DNA of 64,000 nucleotides from Janthinobacterium lividum (GCF_023509035.1 NZ_CP075583.1:2294001-2358000), one strand, 5' to 3'. Positions 26,078 to 36,753 are shown, numbered from the stretch's first letter. The notes: a model not told the origin generated them from the sequence alone. Program-made: numbers and translations.

Positions 26078-28495
26078 TTACCAGCTATAACCCGCCTTGG
26101 CGTAGTAATAGCGGCCGTTGAAGCCGTTGGGCGCGAAACCGCTGTACGGCTGAGTGCCGCCATTGTTGAGGTTACCTACGCTGGTGATCTGGTCAGGATA
26201 GCGGTTGGTGACGTTGTCGATGCCGGCTACCAGGCGCCAGTTCTTGCCCAGCTTGACGGAACCGGACACATCCAGCACCCATTGCGGGTCGTAGTGCTGG
26301 TCTTGTAGGGCATTATTTTGCGGCACGATGAAACTGCCGTAGCGGGTCACGACGCCGTGCGCATTCCAGATGCCGAAGCCGTAGTCGGCGGCCAGGCTGA
26401 ACTTGTCCTTCGGCGAACCGACGGTGGCGCGCTGGATAGTCTGGCGGTCGATCAGTTTCAGGTTGTTGGCCGTCAGGATGGCCGGGTTGTCCGCAACTTT
26501 CCGCACCGAGGTTTTGTTGTGGTTGTAAGCCACGGTAAAGTCCAGGCGGTCCTTGTCCTGCAAGTCGATGCGGTAGGTGCTGACGATGTCCACGCCTTCC
26601 GTGCGCGTATCGACGGCGTTGGTGAAATAGCGTCCTGCGCCCACTGGCGTGCCCTGCGCGGCCAGGATGTTTTTCAAAGCACTGCTAAGTATCAGATTGG
26701 ACGAGAACAGGATGCGGTTATCGATGTCGATGCGGTAGGCGTCCACCGTCGTCGTGAAGTTGCGGGTGGGCTGGAACTGCAGGCCCAGGCTGTAGTTGCG
26801 GGCTTTCTCCGCTTTCAGGTCCTGTGCGCCCAAGGCGCGTGCCTGTGGCGTGTTGACGGCAAAGGTGCCGGTCTCGATGGCCGTATTCGTGCCATTGATG
26901 ACCTGGAAGTTGGTGGTGGTGATGGTGTAGTACTGCTGCGCCAGCGACGGCGCGCGGAAGCCGCTCGACACGGTGCCGCGCAGCGACAGGGCGTCCGTGA
27001 AGGAATAACGGGCCGAGCCCTTGGCTGAGGTGGTATTGCCGAAATCGCTGTAGCGCTCATGGCGCAGGGCCACGCCACCGGACAGTTTTTTCGTCGCTTC
27101 CGCTTCCAGGTTGACGTAGATCGATTCATTGTGGCGGCTGTGGCTACCCGCGTTTTCGGGACGGAAGCCGGCAAAGCCCTGTGAACCACCACCGGTATAC
27201 GATGCTTTCTCGCCAGCGCCGATCGTGTATTTCTCATGGCGCGCTTCGGCGCCTACGGCCACCGTCAGCGGCCCCGTAAAGTAAGCGACGGGAAATTCGC
27301 GCGCCGCGTCGAGATTCAAGACGGTCTGTTCATTTTTCAGCGAGCCCACATAGAAGTGCGTGGGACTGGCGGCAGCCAGGTCGAAATTGACGGTATTGTC
27401 GAGCTCCAGCTTGAACTTGTTGCTGCCGTAATTCAGGCTGGCATCCCAGCGCCAGCCGGCCGCCTCGCCGCGCAAGCCCGTCACCAGCGACTGGTCGGTC
27501 AGGGTACTGTTTTGGATCGGCAAGAAGCCTTCGGGGAAGATCGACGAGCGCGTGACGTAGTCCCCTTTTTCATTCTTCACCAGACCTGCGCGCCAGGTGG
27601 CGCCGGCCGAGGTGTCGCGCTGGCCGTAACCGCCGAAGGCATACCAGTCCAGGTTGTCGCTGAGATGGTATTCGCTGTTGATGAAGACGGTAGCCGGTTT
27701 GCTCTCGGCATCGCCATAGCGCAGGTTGACCTGGCCATAGCGCGGTTCCAGCGGGTTGCTGAAATCGCGGCCGGCACGGTTGGTCGGACCGCGATCTGCC
27801 ACTTCCGCCGAGATGCGTACCCAGCCGTCGTCGCTCAGGGCAAAGCCGGCCGAACCCTTGATGGATTTTTGCTTGCCGTCGCGCTCCTGTGTCTGGCCAT
27901 AGCCCACTTCGATATCGCCGCCGGCGGCGCCTTTTTTCAGGATGATGTTGATCACGCCGGCAATCGCGTCGGAACCGTACTGGGCCGCCGCGCCATCGCG
28001 CAGCACTTCCACGTGGTCGATGGCGGCCAGGGGAATGGCATTCAGGTCGACGGGCGCCGAACCGCGGCCCAGGGTGCCGTTGACGTTGACGACGGCCGAG
28101 GTGTAGCGGCGCTTGCCGTTTACCAGCACCAGGGTCTGGTCGGGCGACAGGCCGCGCAGCTGGGCAGGGCGCACGGCGTCGCTGCCATCGGCACCCGTCG
28201 GACGGGGGAAGTTCATCGATGGCAGCAGGCGCGCCAGCACGGTGGCCAGTTCGGCCGAACCCGTGCTTTGCAGGTCGCGCGAGGTGAGGATGTCGATCGG
28301 CGACTCGGAATCGATGGTGCGGCGGTTCTTGGCGAAGGTGCCGGTGACCACCACCGATTGCAATTCACCTTCGGCCGGCAGCTCTTGCTGCGCTTGCGCC
28401 TGCATGGGCAGGCTGAAGCAGGCGATCAGGCTGGCGGCGATAACGGTTTTCACGGGGAGGGCGGGAATCTGGGAGCGGGCAGTGCTTGAACTCAT
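26078..28495 (-). CDS. TonB-dependent outer-membrane receptor
   Basis: An 805-residue outer-membrane gated channel energised by TonB-ExbBD. The signal peptide ends near residue 35 (QAQAQ), a TonB-box-like ELQSVVVTGT follows, then the plug domain (DSESPIDILTSRDLQ, QLRGLSPDQTLVLVNGKRRY, VEVLRDGAAAQYGSDAIAGV), and a 22-strand barrel ending YYYAKAGYSW with a terminal aromatic residue. The plug sequence resembles receptors of the group without a known siderophore, often for sugars or peptides. No substrate gene adjoins it, so the ligand is open. Confidence 0.92.
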   Translation of the reverse strand: MSSSTARSQIPALPVKTVIAASLIACFSLPMQAQAQQELPAEGELQSVVVTGTFAKNRRTIDSESPIDILTSRDLQSTGSAELATVLARLLPSMNFPRPTGADGSDAVRPAQLRGLSPDQTLVLVNGKRRYTSAVVNVNGTLGRGSAPVDLNAIPLAAIDHVEVLRDGAAAQYGSDAIAGVINIILKKGAAGGDIEVGYGQTQERDGKQKSIKGSAGFALSDDGWVRISAEVADRGPTNRAGRDFSNPLEPRYGQVNLRYGDAESKPATVFINSEYHLSDNLDWYAFGGYGQRDTSAGATWRAGLVKNEKGDYVTRSSIFPEGFLPIQNSTLTDQSLVTGLRGEAAGWRWDASLNYGSNKFKLELDNTVNFDLAAASPTHFYVGSLKNEQTVLNLDAAREFPVAYFTGPLTVAVGAEARHEKYTIGAGEKASYTGGGSQGFAGFRPENAGSHSRHNESIYVNLEAEATKKLSGGVALRHERYSDFGNTTSAKGSARYSFTDALSLRGTVSSGFRAPSLAQQYYTITTTNFQVINGTNTAIETGTFAVNTPQARALGAQDLKAEKARNYSLGLQFQPTRNFTTTVDAYRIDIDNRILFSSNLILSSALKNILAAQGTPVGAGRYFTNAVDTRTEGVDIVSTYRIDLQDKDRLDFTVAYNHNKTSVRKVADNPAILTANNLKLIDRQTIQRATVGSPKDKFSLAADYGFGIWNAHGVVTRYGSFIVPQNNALQDQHYDPQWVLDVSGSVKLGKNWRLVAGIDNVTNRYPDQITSVGNLNNGGTQPYSGFAPNGFNGRYYYAKAGYSW

Positions 28496-28801
28496 CGACG
28501 ATATCTCTTCGGTTGGTGGTTGCGCGAACCATGGCGGTCCGGTGATGCAATCAGATTAACAGTGGGCACTTGGCAGGCTTACGAATCGTTCTGTCTATCG
28601 ATATGCAATAAATATCTGAAACACGCCAAAATGGCGCGAGTAGCGCATATGGCCTCGTATCCAGCATACGACCGGGCATGGCAAGGCCGCAATGCTGCAC
28701 AGCAGTAAATTGTTAGCTGTTGTATAAATACGACTATGTGCGACGAGAGTGGGTAGTCTGGCGCTACGTTGCGTTGAGCTGCGCCGCCAGACGGAGGGCG
28801 T
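28496..28801. other. Intergenic region upstream of the TonB-dependent receptor
   Basis: No gene is supported in these 306 bp. The region is AT-rich and contains short inverted repeats (CGCCA/TGGCG near 28627; TATCGATA near 28597), which may be regulator sites for the receptor. A clear Fur-type 19-bp box is not seen. Confidence 0.3.
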
Positions 28802-29851
28802 TTACTGTCCCGGATTCGGCAGGCTGGCGTGGATGGCGTCGACGGCAGCCACCAGTTCCGGCGACAAGATGACTTGATGGGCATCGATATTTTGCTGCAA
28901 CTGCGCCACGCTGGTGGCGCCGATGATGGTCGAGGCCACGAACCAGCGCGTGTAGCACCAGGTCAGTGCCAGCTGCGCAGGCGTCAAGCCGTGCGCGCGG
29001 GCCAGCGCCGCATACTGGCTGGCTGCCGCGATGGTGGCGGGGCGCACGTAGCGGGGACTCCAGCCGGCCGGGAAGCGCGTCAGGCGGCCCTTGGCCTGCG
29101 GATCGTCGATGTATTTTGCCGTCAGCTGGCCGAACGCCAGCGGGCTGTAGGCCAGCAAGCTGACATTTTCCCGGTGGCAGGTTTCGTCGAGCAGGCTCGT
29201 CTCGAAATGGCGCGCCGTCAGGTTGTACAGGTTCTGGATGGACGCGATGCGGGGCAAGCCTTTCAGCTCGGCTTGCTTGATGTATTCGCACACACCCCAC
29301 GATGATTCGTTCGACACGCCGATGTGGCCAATCTTGCCTTCCTCGACCAGCTTGCCCAGCACGGCCAGGGTATCCTCGATGGCGACCGAAGCGTGTTCCT
29401 TGCGCGGGTTGTACACGCTGGCGCCGAAGATGGGCAGGTTGCGGCTGGGCCAGTGCAACTGATACAGGTCGATGTGTTCCGTCTGCAGCCGGCGCAAGCT
29501 GTCTTCGACGGCGGCGCGGATGTTGGCCGCGTCGTGGTCCGTCTTGCCCTTGCGTATCCAGTGCATGCGCGAGTTCGGCCCGGCCACCTTGCTGGCCAGC
29601 ACGATGTCGCTGCGCCTGCCGCTTTTCTTCAGCCAGCTGCCAATGTAGCGCTCGGTGCTGCCCTGCGTCTGGGCGCTGGCCATCACCGGATACATTTCTG
29701 CCGTGTCGATGAAGTTGATGCCCCGCTCGAGCGCGTAATCGAGCTGGCTGTGCGCTTCGGCTTCGCTATTTTGCTCGCCGAAGGTCATCGTGCCCAGGCA
29801 GATCCGGCTTACTTCCAGGCTGCTGGAACCCAGCTTGACCTTGTTGATCAT
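28802..29851 (-). CDS. Aldo/keto reductase (Tas-like)
   Basis: A 349-residue NADPH-dependent reductase of the AKR fold. The N-terminus [20 protein letters not shown] leads into GTMTFGEQ. Catalytic Asp and Tyr lie in [11 protein letters not shown], Lys in VLASKVAGP and His in [10 protein letters not shown]. The C-terminal cofactor motif is [15 protein letters not shown]. The sequence pattern is that of E. coli Tas. The start ATG at 29851 overlaps the pyrD stop (ATGA), so expression is coupled to pyrD. The substrate is unknown. Confidence 0.92.
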   Translation of the reverse strand: MINKVKLGSSSLEVSRICLGTMTFGEQNSEAEAHSQLDYALERGINFIDTAEMYPVMASAQTQGSTERYIGSWLKKSGRRSDIVLASKVAGPNSRMHWIRKGKTDHDAANIRAAVEDSLRRLQTEHIDLYQLHWPSRNLPIFGASVYNPRKEHASVAIEDTLAVLGKLVEEGKIGHIGVSNESSWGVCEYIKQAELKGLPRIASIQNLYNLTARHFETSLLDETCHRENVSLLAYSPLAFGQLTAKYIDDPQAKGRLTRFPAGWSPRYVRPATIAAASQYAALARAHGLTPAQLALTWCYTRWFVASTIIGATSVAQLQQNIDAHQVILSPELVAAVDAIHASLPNPGQ

Positions 29852-30897
29852 TTCGCCTGTTTGCCGTGCAGCGCGCGCGCGCAATCCTTGATCAAGGCAG
29901 GACCGGCGTAAATCAGGCCGCTGTACAGCTGCACCAGCTGCGCGCCTGCCTCGAACTTGGCCACGGCGTCGCTGCCTTGCATGATGCCGCCCACGCCGAT
30001 GATGGGCAGCGCGTCGCCCAGTTCCGCCTTCAGCAAACGGATGACATTGTTCGATAGTTCGAACACGGGCGCGCCCGACAGGCCGCCCGCTTCGGCGCCG
30101 TGCGGCATGCCTTCGACGGCGCTGCGCGACAGGGTCGTGTTGGTGGCGATGACGCCGTCGATCCGGTGGCGCGTGAGCGAGTCGGCTATGCTTTTCACCT
30201 GTTCTCCATCCATGTCCGGGGCGATTTTTAGGGCCAGCGGCACGTAGCGTTTGTGCTTGTCCGCCAGGCGCGCCTGCGCTTCCTTCAGTTGCGACAGCAG
30301 GGCGTCGAGTTCGGACGCGCCCTGCAGCTGGCGCAGGTTCTTGGTGTTCGGCGACGAGATGTTGACCGTCACATAGCTGGCGTAAGGGTAGACTTTTTCC
30401 AGACACAGCAAGTAGTCGTCGGCTGCCCGTTCGATGGGCGTGTCGGCGTTCTTGCCGATGTTCAGGCCCAGCACGCCGGCGCGGTTCTGGTAAAACTTCG
30501 ACGCCTGCACGTTGGCGACAAAGGCGTCCACGCCGCCATTGTTAAAGCCCATGCGGTTGATGATGCCCTGCGCCTGCGGCAGGCGGAACATGCGCGGTTT
30601 CGGATTGCCCGCCTGCGCGCGCGGCGTGACGGTGCCCACTTCGATGGAGCCAAAACCCAGGTCGGCCAACGCATCGATGTAGGCGCCATCCTTGTCCAGG
30701 CCAGCGGCCAGGCCCACGGGATTGGGGAAGGTGATGCCCATCACCGTGCGCGGATCGGCTGCAGGTTTGCCGGCCAGCTTCGTCAGGCCCAGCGCGCCAG
30801 CGCGTTTCAGGGCAGGCAGGGTGAGATGGTGGGCCGCTTCGGCATCCATCGAAAACAGCAGCGGGCGGGCGAGGGAGTACAGGAATTTTTCAGACAT
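29848..30897 (-). CDS. pyrD: Dihydroorotate dehydrogenase (quinone), class 2
   Basis: A 349-residue, membrane-associated FMN enzyme that oxidises dihydroorotate to orotate in pyrimidine synthesis, passing electrons to quinone. The N-terminal amphipathic helices ([20 protein letters not shown]) mark class 2. FMN and substrate motifs: [49 protein letters not shown] with the Ser catalytic base, and [11 protein letters not shown]. An in-frame ATG at 30978 exists but would add 27 non-conserved residues, so the ATG at 30897 is preferred. It is cotranscribed with the aldo/keto reductase gene. Confidence 0.96.
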   Translation of the reverse strand: MSEKFLYSLARPLLFSMDAEAAHHLTLPALKRAGALGLTKLAGKPAADPRTVMGITFPNPVGLAAGLDKDGAYIDALADLGFGSIEVGTVTPRAQAGNPKPRMFRLPQAQGIINRMGFNNGGVDAFVANVQASKFYQNRAGVLGLNIGKNADTPIERAADDYLLCLEKVYPYASYVTVNISSPNTKNLRQLQGASELDALLSQLKEAQARLADKHKRYVPLALKIAPDMDGEQVKSIADSLTRHRIDGVIATNTTLSRSAVEGMPHGAEAGGLSGAPVFELSNNVIRLLKAELGDALPIIGVGGIMQGSDAVAKFEAGAQLVQLYSGLIYAGPALIKDCARALHGKQAK

Positions 30898-31100
30898 GGG
30901 GCGCTTTGAGTAGGTGTGCGGGCCGCCGGGAAAGGCTGGCGGCGCGCGAAATAAGTGGCGTATTTTACCGTGTTCCACGCGGCTGCCGGGTGTATAGTTC
31001 TTGTTGGTTTAATGCAATATTGATTCGTTACCAATTCGCATTCGGCCTTGGACTTTCCTGTTTCTTCCCTGTTTTCTTTACTTCATAAGCGAGACATCGA

Positions 31101-34100
31101 TTGAAAAAGACACGCATCCTGACCGCCATCGCGGCCGCCAGCGCACTGCTGCTGAGCCACCCGGCCCTGGCCCTGCCCAATACGCAAGACACCCGCATGC
31201 TGAGCGAACCGGCAGTCTCCAGCCGTCATATCGCCTTCATCTATGCGGGCGATGTATGGCTGTCGAACCTCGATGGCGGCGGCGCGCGGCGATTGACGTC
31301 GGACCTGGGCGACAAGTCCAATCCCGTTTTCTCGCCCGACGGCAGCCAGATCGCATATAGCGCCAACATCGATGGCAATGTCGACGTGTATGTGATCGCG
31401 GCGGCGGGCGGCGTGCCGCGCCGCCTGACCTTCCACCCGGGCGCGGACCTGGCGCAGTCGTTCACGCCCGATGGCCAGGCCGTGATGTTCACCTCGCCCC
31501 GCGCCGCCTTCAACAACCGCTTCCAGAAGCTGTTTACGGTACCGGTGGCGGGTGGCGTGGAAACCCAGCTGGAGATCCCGAACGCCTCGCGCGCCGCGTA
31601 TTCGCCGGACGGCAAGCGCATCGCCTACAACCCCCTGATGCCCGCCTTCAAGCAGTGGAAGCGCTACCGGGGCGGCACCAATTCCTGGCTGTGGCTATTC
31701 TCGTCCAGCGACAAATCCATCGAGAAAATTCCCCAGCCCACCACGCGCTCGAACGACGTCGACCCCATTTGGCTGGGCGACACCGTGTACTTCCGCTCCG
31801 ACCGCAACGGCGAATTCAACCTGTTTGCCTACGACGTCAAGACCAAGGCCGTGCGCCAGCTGACGCAGCACACGGATTTCCCCGTGCTGAACGCGTCGGC
31901 CGCGAACGGCACCATCGTCTACGAGCAGGCCGGCTACCTGCACTCGTTTGACATCGCCAGCGGCCGGGCGCACAAGCTGAGCATCGCCGTGGCCAGCGAC
32001 CTGGGGCAGACGCGCCCCCGCTGGGTCAAGAATGCGAAATACATCCGCGACGCTTCGATTTCGCCGTCGGGCGCGCGCGTCGCCTTCGAATACCGGGGCG
32101 AGATCGTCACCATCCCCGCCGACAAGGGCGACGTGCGCAACCTGACGCAGACGGCCGGCGCCCACGAGCGCACGCCCATCTGGTCGCCCGATGGCCGCTC
32201 GGTCGCGTATTTTTCGGACGAGTCGGGCGAGTATGAATTGCATGTGCGGGCGCAGGATGGCAAGGGCGCCGTGAAGAAACTCAAGCTGAATGGCAGCGGC
32301 TTTTATGACAACGCCGTCTGGTCGCCCGACAGCAAGAAGATCGCGTTTGCCGACAATGGCTGGAGCATGTACGTGATCGACGTCGGCACGGGCAAGGTGC
32401 AGAAGGTCGCCACGGAACCGATGTATGGCGTCGACAAGAGCATGCGCGCCTCGTGGGCGCCCGATTCGCGCTGGCTGGCCTACACGCTCAATTCGCCCAC
32501 CTACACGCGCAGCGCGTATATCTATTCCGTCGAGCAGAACAAGTCGATGCCCGTGACCGATGGCCTGTCCGACGTGGCCCAGCCCGTGTTCGACAAGAGC
32601 GGCAAGTACCTTTATTTCTTCGCTTCGACGAATGCAGGCCCCAGCAACAACTGGTTCTCGCAGCAGAATGAAGACAACCTGGTGACGCGCACCGTATGGA
32701 TGGCCGTGCTGTGGCGCGATTTGCCGTCGCCGCTGATCAAGGAAAGCGACGAGGAAAAGGCCGCCAGCGTGGAGAGCAAGAAGGACACGGCGAAGGCGGA
32801 GCCGGAAGCGAAAAACGAGCCGAAGGTCGATCCGAAGACGGGTCGCGACGACCCGAAAGTGACCGTGGCGCCCGTGGCGCCGATCAGCATCGATTTCGAC
32901 GGCATCGCCACGCGCATCGTCGACCTGCCGTTGCCGGCCGCGCAGTTCTCCAGCCTGACCGCCGGCGGCGCGGGGCAGATCTTTTTGCTGCGCGAAAGCG
33001 ACGGCAAGAAGGCCGTGCAGCGCTTCGACCTGAAGGAGCGCAAGGCGGAAACCGTGGTGGCGGAAGCCGATGATTTCGAAGTGTCGGCCGATGGCAAGAA
33101 GCTGCTGTACCGCCAGAAGGACAACTGGGCCATGGGTTCGGCCACGGGCAAGCTGCTGGCGCCCGGCGAAGGCAAGATCAAGGTCGACGCCATCGAAGTG
33201 AAGGCCGATCCGCGCGCCGAGTGGACGCAGATTTTCAACGAGGTGTGGCGCATCAACCGCGATTACTTTTATGATCCGGGCATGCATGGCGTGGACTGGA
33301 AGGCCATGCGCGACAAGTACGCCGTCTTCCTGCCCGAGCTGTCCAGCCGCGCCGACCTGAACCGCTTGATTCAGTGGATGTGCAGCGAACTGGCAGTGGG
33401 CCACCACCGCGGCGGCGGCGGCGACGATTTTATCGACGCGAAGAAGGTGCCGGGGGGCTTGCTGGGCGCCGATTATGACGTGAGCAACGGTCATTACCGC
33501 TTCAAGAAAGTGTATGGCGGCTTGAACTGGAATCCGGCCCTGCGCGCGCCGCTGACGGAGCCGGGCCTGAACGTCAAGGCGGGTGAATACCTGCTGGCCG
33601 TCGACAGCCGCCCTTTGCTGCCTCCGACGAATATCTACAGCGCCTTCGAGAACACGGCCGGCAAGGCGATCGACCTCACTGTGGGGCCATCGGCCGATGG
33701 CAAGGGCGCGCGCACGATTACCGTGGTGCCCGTGCCCACCGAGGATGCCTTGCGCAACCGCGACTGGATCGAAGGCAATATGCGCAAGGTCAATGCGGCC
33801 ACCGGCGGCAAGGTGGCGTACGTGTACGTGCCCAATACGGCGGGCCTGGGCCACACCTACTTCAAGCGTTATTTCTTCCCGCAGGCGGACAAGCAGGCGA
33901 TCATCGTCGACGAGCGTTTTAATGGCGGCGGCAGCGTGGCCGATTACTACATCGAGATACTGCAGAAGAAGGAAATCGCCTGGTGGACCATGCGTTATGG
34001 CGCCGACATGAAGACGCCGTCCGCTTCGATCCAGGGGCCGCGCGCCATGCTGATCGACGAGACGGCCGGTTCGGGTGGCGACCTGCTGCCGTGGATGTTC

Positions 34101-34412
34101 CGCAAAAATAACATGGGTCCGCTGATCGGCAAGGCCACCTGGGGCGGCCTGGTGGGCGTGCTGGGCTTCCCGGTGCTGATGGATGGCGGCTTCATCACGG
34201 CGCCGAACCTGGCGTTCTGGACGCGCGAGAATGGCTGGGGCGTGGAAAACGAAGGTGTGCCGCCCGATATCGAAGTCGAGCAAACGCCAGCCGACGTCAT
34301 CGCCGGACGTGATCCGCAGCTGGAAAAGGCGATTGAGGTGATCCAGGCCGAACTGGCGAAGAACCCGCCCGCGCGGCCTGCACGTCCTGCGTTTCCGGAC
34401 AAGAGCAAGTAA
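31101..34412 (+). CDS. Tricorn-like S41 protease with beta-propeller domains
   Basis: A 1103-residue secreted or periplasmic protease. It starts with TTG at 31101; no ATG fits, and the signal peptide is KKTRILTAIAAASALLLSHP, ending ALA. Two TolB/WD-like beta-propellers follow (repeated FSPDGSQIAYS, WSPDGRSVAYFSD, WSPDSKKIAFADN). A Lys/Glu/Pro-rich linker lies around residues 550-590, then a helical domain with the His of GHHRGGGGDD, a PDZ-like region and the S41 catalytic core (IIVDERFNGGGSVADYY and nucleophile Ser in DETAGSGGDLLPW). Tricorn degrades peptides from other proteases; here it acts outside the cytosol. It is monocistronic, with a terminator at 34436-34455. Confidence 0.9.
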   Translation: MKKTRILTAIAAASALLLSHPALALPNTQDTRMLSEPAVSSRHIAFIYAGDVWLSNLDGGGARRLTSDLGDKSNPVFSPDGSQIAYSANIDGNVDVYVIAAAGGVPRRLTFHPGADLAQSFTPDGQAVMFTSPRAAFNNRFQKLFTVPVAGGVETQLEIPNASRAAYSPDGKRIAYNPLMPAFKQWKRYRGGTNSWLWLFSSSDKSIEKIPQPTTRSNDVDPIWLGDTVYFRSDRNGEFNLFAYDVKTKAVRQLTQHTDFPVLNASAANGTIVYEQAGYLHSFDIASGRAHKLSIAVASDLGQTRPRWVKNAKYIRDASISPSGARVAFEYRGEIVTIPADKGDVRNLTQTAGAHERTPIWSPDGRSVAYFSDESGEYELHVRAQDGKGAVKKLKLNGSGFYDNAVWSPDSKKIAFADNGWSMYVIDVGTGKVQKVATEPMYGVDKSMRASWAPDSRWLAYTLNSPTYTRSAYIYSVEQNKSMPVTDGLSDVAQPVFDKSGKYLYFFASTNAGPSNNWFSQQNEDNLVTRTVWMAVLWRDLPSPLIKESDEEKAASVESKKDTAKAEPEAKNEPKVDPKTGRDDPKVTVAPVAPISIDFDGIATRIVDLPLPAAQFSSLTAGGAGQIFLLRESDGKKAVQRFDLKERKAETVVAEADDFEVSADGKKLLYRQKDNWAMGSATGKLLAPGEGKIKVDAIEVKADPRAEWTQIFNEVWRINRDYFYDPGMHGVDWKAMRDKYAVFLPELSSRADLNRLIQWMCSELAVGHHRGGGGDDFIDAKKVPGGLLGADYDVSNGHYRFKKVYGGLNWNPALRAPLTEPGLNVKAGEYLLAVDSRPLLPPTNIYSAFENTAGKAIDLTVGPSADGKGARTITVVPVPTEDALRNRDWIEGNMRKVNAATGGKVAYVYVPNTAGLGHTYFKRYFFPQADKQAIIVDERFNGGGSVADYYIEILQKKEIAWWTMRYGADMKTPSASIQGPRAMLIDETAGSGGDLLPWMFRKNNMGPLIGKATWGGLVGVLGFPVLMDGGFITAPNLAFWTRENGWGVENEGVPPDIEVEQTPADVIAGRDPQLEKAIEVIQAELAKNPPARPARPAFPDKSK

Positions 34413-34435
34413 GCTGTAAGGCAGGCATGAAAAGA

Positions 34436-34455
34436 GGGGCGCAAGCCCCTTTTTT
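34436..34455 (+). terminator. Intrinsic terminator of the tricorn-like gene (bidirectional)
   Basis: Stem GGGGC-GCAA-GCCCC is followed by TTTTTT. On the opposite strand it is preceded by A-rich and followed by TCTTTT, so it may also end the convergent bpt transcript. The bpt stop codon lies inside the T-run. Confidence 0.85.
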
Positions 34456-35176
34456 ACAGGATCACCCACTGCCCCTTGATGCGTGCTTCCAGCGGCTTGA
34501 AGTTGATTTTATACGCCATCTTCGGGCTTTGCGCGATCCAGTAGCCCAGGTAGATGTAGGGCAGGCCCAGCTCGCGCGCCTGGGCGATTTGCCACAGCAC
34601 GTTGTAGGTACCATACGAGGCGCCTGGCACGTCCGGGTCGAAGAAGGTGTAGACGGACGACAGGCCATCGGCCAGCACGTCGATGATGCTGACCATGCGC
34701 AGGATGCCTTCGGCATCGCGAAACTCCACCAGGCGCGTGTTGACCCGGCTTTGCAGTAAAAATTGCGCATACTGGTCGCGGCTGTCCTGGTCCATGCCAC
34801 CGCCCGCGTGGCGCGTGCTCTGGTAGCGCAGGTACAGTTCGTAGTGCTCGTCGAGGAAGGACAGGGTGGCCACGCCCGCCTGCAGATCGGCGTGCCGGCT
34901 CCAGGCACGGCGCTGGTTGCGGTTGGGCGTGAAGGACTGCGTGACGACGCGCACGGGAATGCAGGCCTGGCAGCCGTCGCAATACGGCCGGTAGGTAAAA
35001 ATGCCGCTGCGGCGAAAGCCGTTGCGCACCAGTTCCGAATACACGTCGCTGTTGATCAGGTGTGATGGCGTGGCGACCTGCGAGCGGGCCTGGCGGTCGT
35101 CCAGGTAGCTGCACGGGTAGGGCGCCGTCGTATAGAACTGCAGGGTGGCAAACGGTAGTTCGTTCAGGTGCGTCAT
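34454..35176 (-). CDS. bpt: Aspartate/glutamate leucyltransferase (bacterial ATE1-like)
   Basis: A 240-residue aminoacyl-tRNA-protein transferase that attaches Leu to N-terminal Asp or Glu, creating an N-degron for ClpS/ClpAP. The sequence shows the ATE N-domain cysteines ([11 protein letters not shown] and [12 protein letters not shown]) and the C-domain [20 protein letters not shown], typical of Bpt. It follows aat after 60 bp on the same strand. Together with aat it makes a compact N-end-rule locus. Confidence 0.93.
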   Translation of the reverse strand: MTHLNELPFATLQFYTTAPYPCSYLDDRQARSQVATPSHLINSDVYSELVRNGFRRSGIFTYRPYCDGCQACIPVRVVTQSFTPNRNQRRAWSRHADLQAGVATLSFLDEHYELYLRYQSTRHAGGGMDQDSRDQYAQFLLQSRVNTRLVEFRDAEGILRMVSIIDVLADGLSSVYTFFDPDVPGASYGTYNVLWQIAQARELGLPYIYLGYWIAQSPKMAYKINFKPLEARIKGQWVIL

Positions 35177-35236
35177 GCTGATCCTGTCTGGTCTGTCCGC
35201 GGCAATGGAAGTCTGCGTGGAGATATCATAGCTTTT

Positions 35237-35953
35237 TTATGCCCGTGGTGCAGCATGCCAATCCGTGATTTGCTCTGCTTCAATGGCGACGCGTACATGG
35301 GCCAGGAAGTGCGCGCGCGAAATGGGCGCCGCGCCCAGCGAGGCCAGGTGTTTTGTTTCTTGCTGACAGTCAATCATGGCCACGCCGTGCGCGTGCAAAA
35401 AGCGCACCAGCTGCGCCAGCGCGATCTTCGAACCATCCGTCACGCGGGCGAACATCGATTCGCCATAGAACATGCGCCCGATCGACACGCCATACGCGCC
35501 GCCGACCAGTTCACCATCGAGCCACAGTTCCGACGAGTGCGCGTAGCCCAGCTTGTGCAAGCCTGTGTAGCCGGCGATGATTTCGTCGGAGATCCAGGTG
35601 CCCGGGCCATCCTTGCGCGGCGCCGCGCAGGCGCGCATGACGGCGTCGAAATCACCATCGAAGCGCAACTGCCAGCGCCCGTCCGTGGCGGCGCTGCGCT
35701 CGACCTTGCGGATCGCCTTGGCCAGGCTGTCGGACACCGTGAAGTCCTCCGTCATCAGCACCATGCGCGGATCGGTGCTCCACCACAGGATGGGCTGGCC
35801 TTCGGAAAACCAGGGGAAGATGCCGCGCCGGTAAGCGTCGAGCAGGCGCGCGGGCGACAGGTCGGCGCCGGCCGCCAGCAGGCCGGGCGCCTCGTCCGTC
35901 AGGGCGCGCGAGACGTCGGGAAACGGGGTGTGGGTGTCGAGCCAGGGAATCAT
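35237..35953 (-). CDS. aat: Leucyl/phenylalanyl-tRNA-protein transferase
   Basis: A 238-residue enzyme that adds Leu or Phe to N-terminal Arg, Lys or Met of proteins for ClpAP degradation. Family motifs: [51 protein letters not shown] with [40 protein letters not shown]. The start at 35953 ([18 protein letters not shown]) fits the family. The nudix gene lies 30 bp upstream, bpt downstream. Confidence 0.95.
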   Translation of the reverse strand: MIPWLDTHTPFPDVSRALTDEAPGLLAAGADLSPARLLDAYRRGIFPWFSEGQPILWWSTDPRMVLMTEDFTVSDSLAKAIRKVERSAATDGRWQLRFDGDFDAVMRACAAPRKDGPGTWISDEIIAGYTGLHKLGYAHSSELWLDGELVGGAYGVSIGRMFYGESMFARVTDGSKIALAQLVRFLHAHGVAMIDCQQETKHLASLGAAPISRAHFLAHVRVAIEAEQITDWHAAPRA

Positions 35954-35983
35954 GCGGCGTCAGAGGTGGCGGGTGATGGGGGC

Positions 35984-36562
35984 TTACTCTGCATCCGTGC
36001 GCGCCATCGGGCGCGTGATGTCGCCCGTATGGACACCGTAGCTGCCGCCTTCGCGGATTTTCACGCGGTCGGCAAAGAACAGTTCCAGGGTGGCGCGGAT
36101 GGTGGGGAAGGCCAGGTCATCCCAGGGAATCTGCGCTTCCGTAAACAGCTGCACGTCCAGGCTTTCGATGCCCGGGGCGAAATCGAGGTCGCGCAGGCGC
36201 GCCAGATAGAACAGGTGCACCTGGTGCACGCGCTGCACGTTCAGCAGCGAAAACAGGGGGCCCAGTTCGATATTCGCGCCCGCTTCCTCCACCGTTTCGC
36301 GCTCGGCCGCGTCGGAAGTCGTTTCATCGTTTTCCATGAAGCCGGCCGGCAGGGTCCAGTAGCCCAGGCGCGGTTCGATGGCGCGCTTGCACAGCAGCAC
36401 CTGCAGCTGGCCATCTTCTTCCCAGACGGGAATCGAGCCGACCACCATTTTCGGGTTCTGGTAATGGATGGCGTCGCAGTTGGCGCAGACATAGCGCGGA
36501 CGGTTGTCGCCTTCCGGAATGGACAGGCTGACTGGATGGGCGCATTCGGAGCAGAATTTCAT
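35984..36562 (-). CDS. Nudix hydrolase with N-terminal zinc ribbon
   Basis: A 192-residue pyrophosphohydrolase. Zinc ribbon cysteines are Cys4, Cys7, Cys26 and Cys29 (KFCSEC and YVCANC). The complete Nudix box is GFMENDETTSDAAERETVEEAGA in three pieces: GFMENDE, AERETVEE and the closing AGA. This subgroup resembles the NUDIX proteins acting on NAD-type or ADP-ribose substrates; the exact substrate is not fixed by sequence. It is the first gene of a probable nudix-aat-bpt transcript. Confidence 0.88.
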   Translation of the reverse strand: MKFCSECAHPVSLSIPEGDNRPRYVCANCDAIHYQNPKMVVGSIPVWEEDGQLQVLLCKRAIEPRLGYWTLPAGFMENDETTSDAAERETVEEAGANIELGPLFSLLNVQRVHQVHLFYLARLRDLDFAPGIESLDVQLFTEAQIPWDDLAFPTIRATLELFFADRVKIREGGSYGVHTGDITRPMARTDAE

Positions 36563-36718
36563 GGGTGGACTTGGGAAAATGGGTGTCTAGTGTAACGCTT
36601 ACTGTACACCGATTGCGCGCGGCGTGATGGGCGGACACAATGTCAGCTGGCAGTTGATCGAACTTTTTCACGCACTTTTAATTTAATGGCTCTATTACAG
36701 TCGAAGTTGAGATAGCTA

Positions 36719-36748
36719 TTGCCTAAGCCACCCGTTTGCGCTTATAAT
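36719..36748 (+). promoter_or_regulatory. Promoter of the first tRNA-fMet gene
   Basis: TTGCCT (36719-36724) and TATAAT (36743-36748) are spaced by 18 bp, 6 bp before the tRNA 5' end. The second tRNA gene has its own TATAAT at 36963-36968. Confidence 0.65.
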
Positions 36749-36753
36749 TCGAG

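Noticed and set aside
28496..28801. Fur box controlling the TonB-dependent receptor
   Set aside because: No 19-bp Fur-like palindrome could be recognised; iron regulation is therefore not claimed.
31695..34469. A 924-codon open frame antisense to the tricorn-like gene
   Set aside because: It is an antisense shadow of a GC-rich gene, rich in His/Arg/Gln, without family motifs or ribosome site; the sense strand encodes a clear protease.
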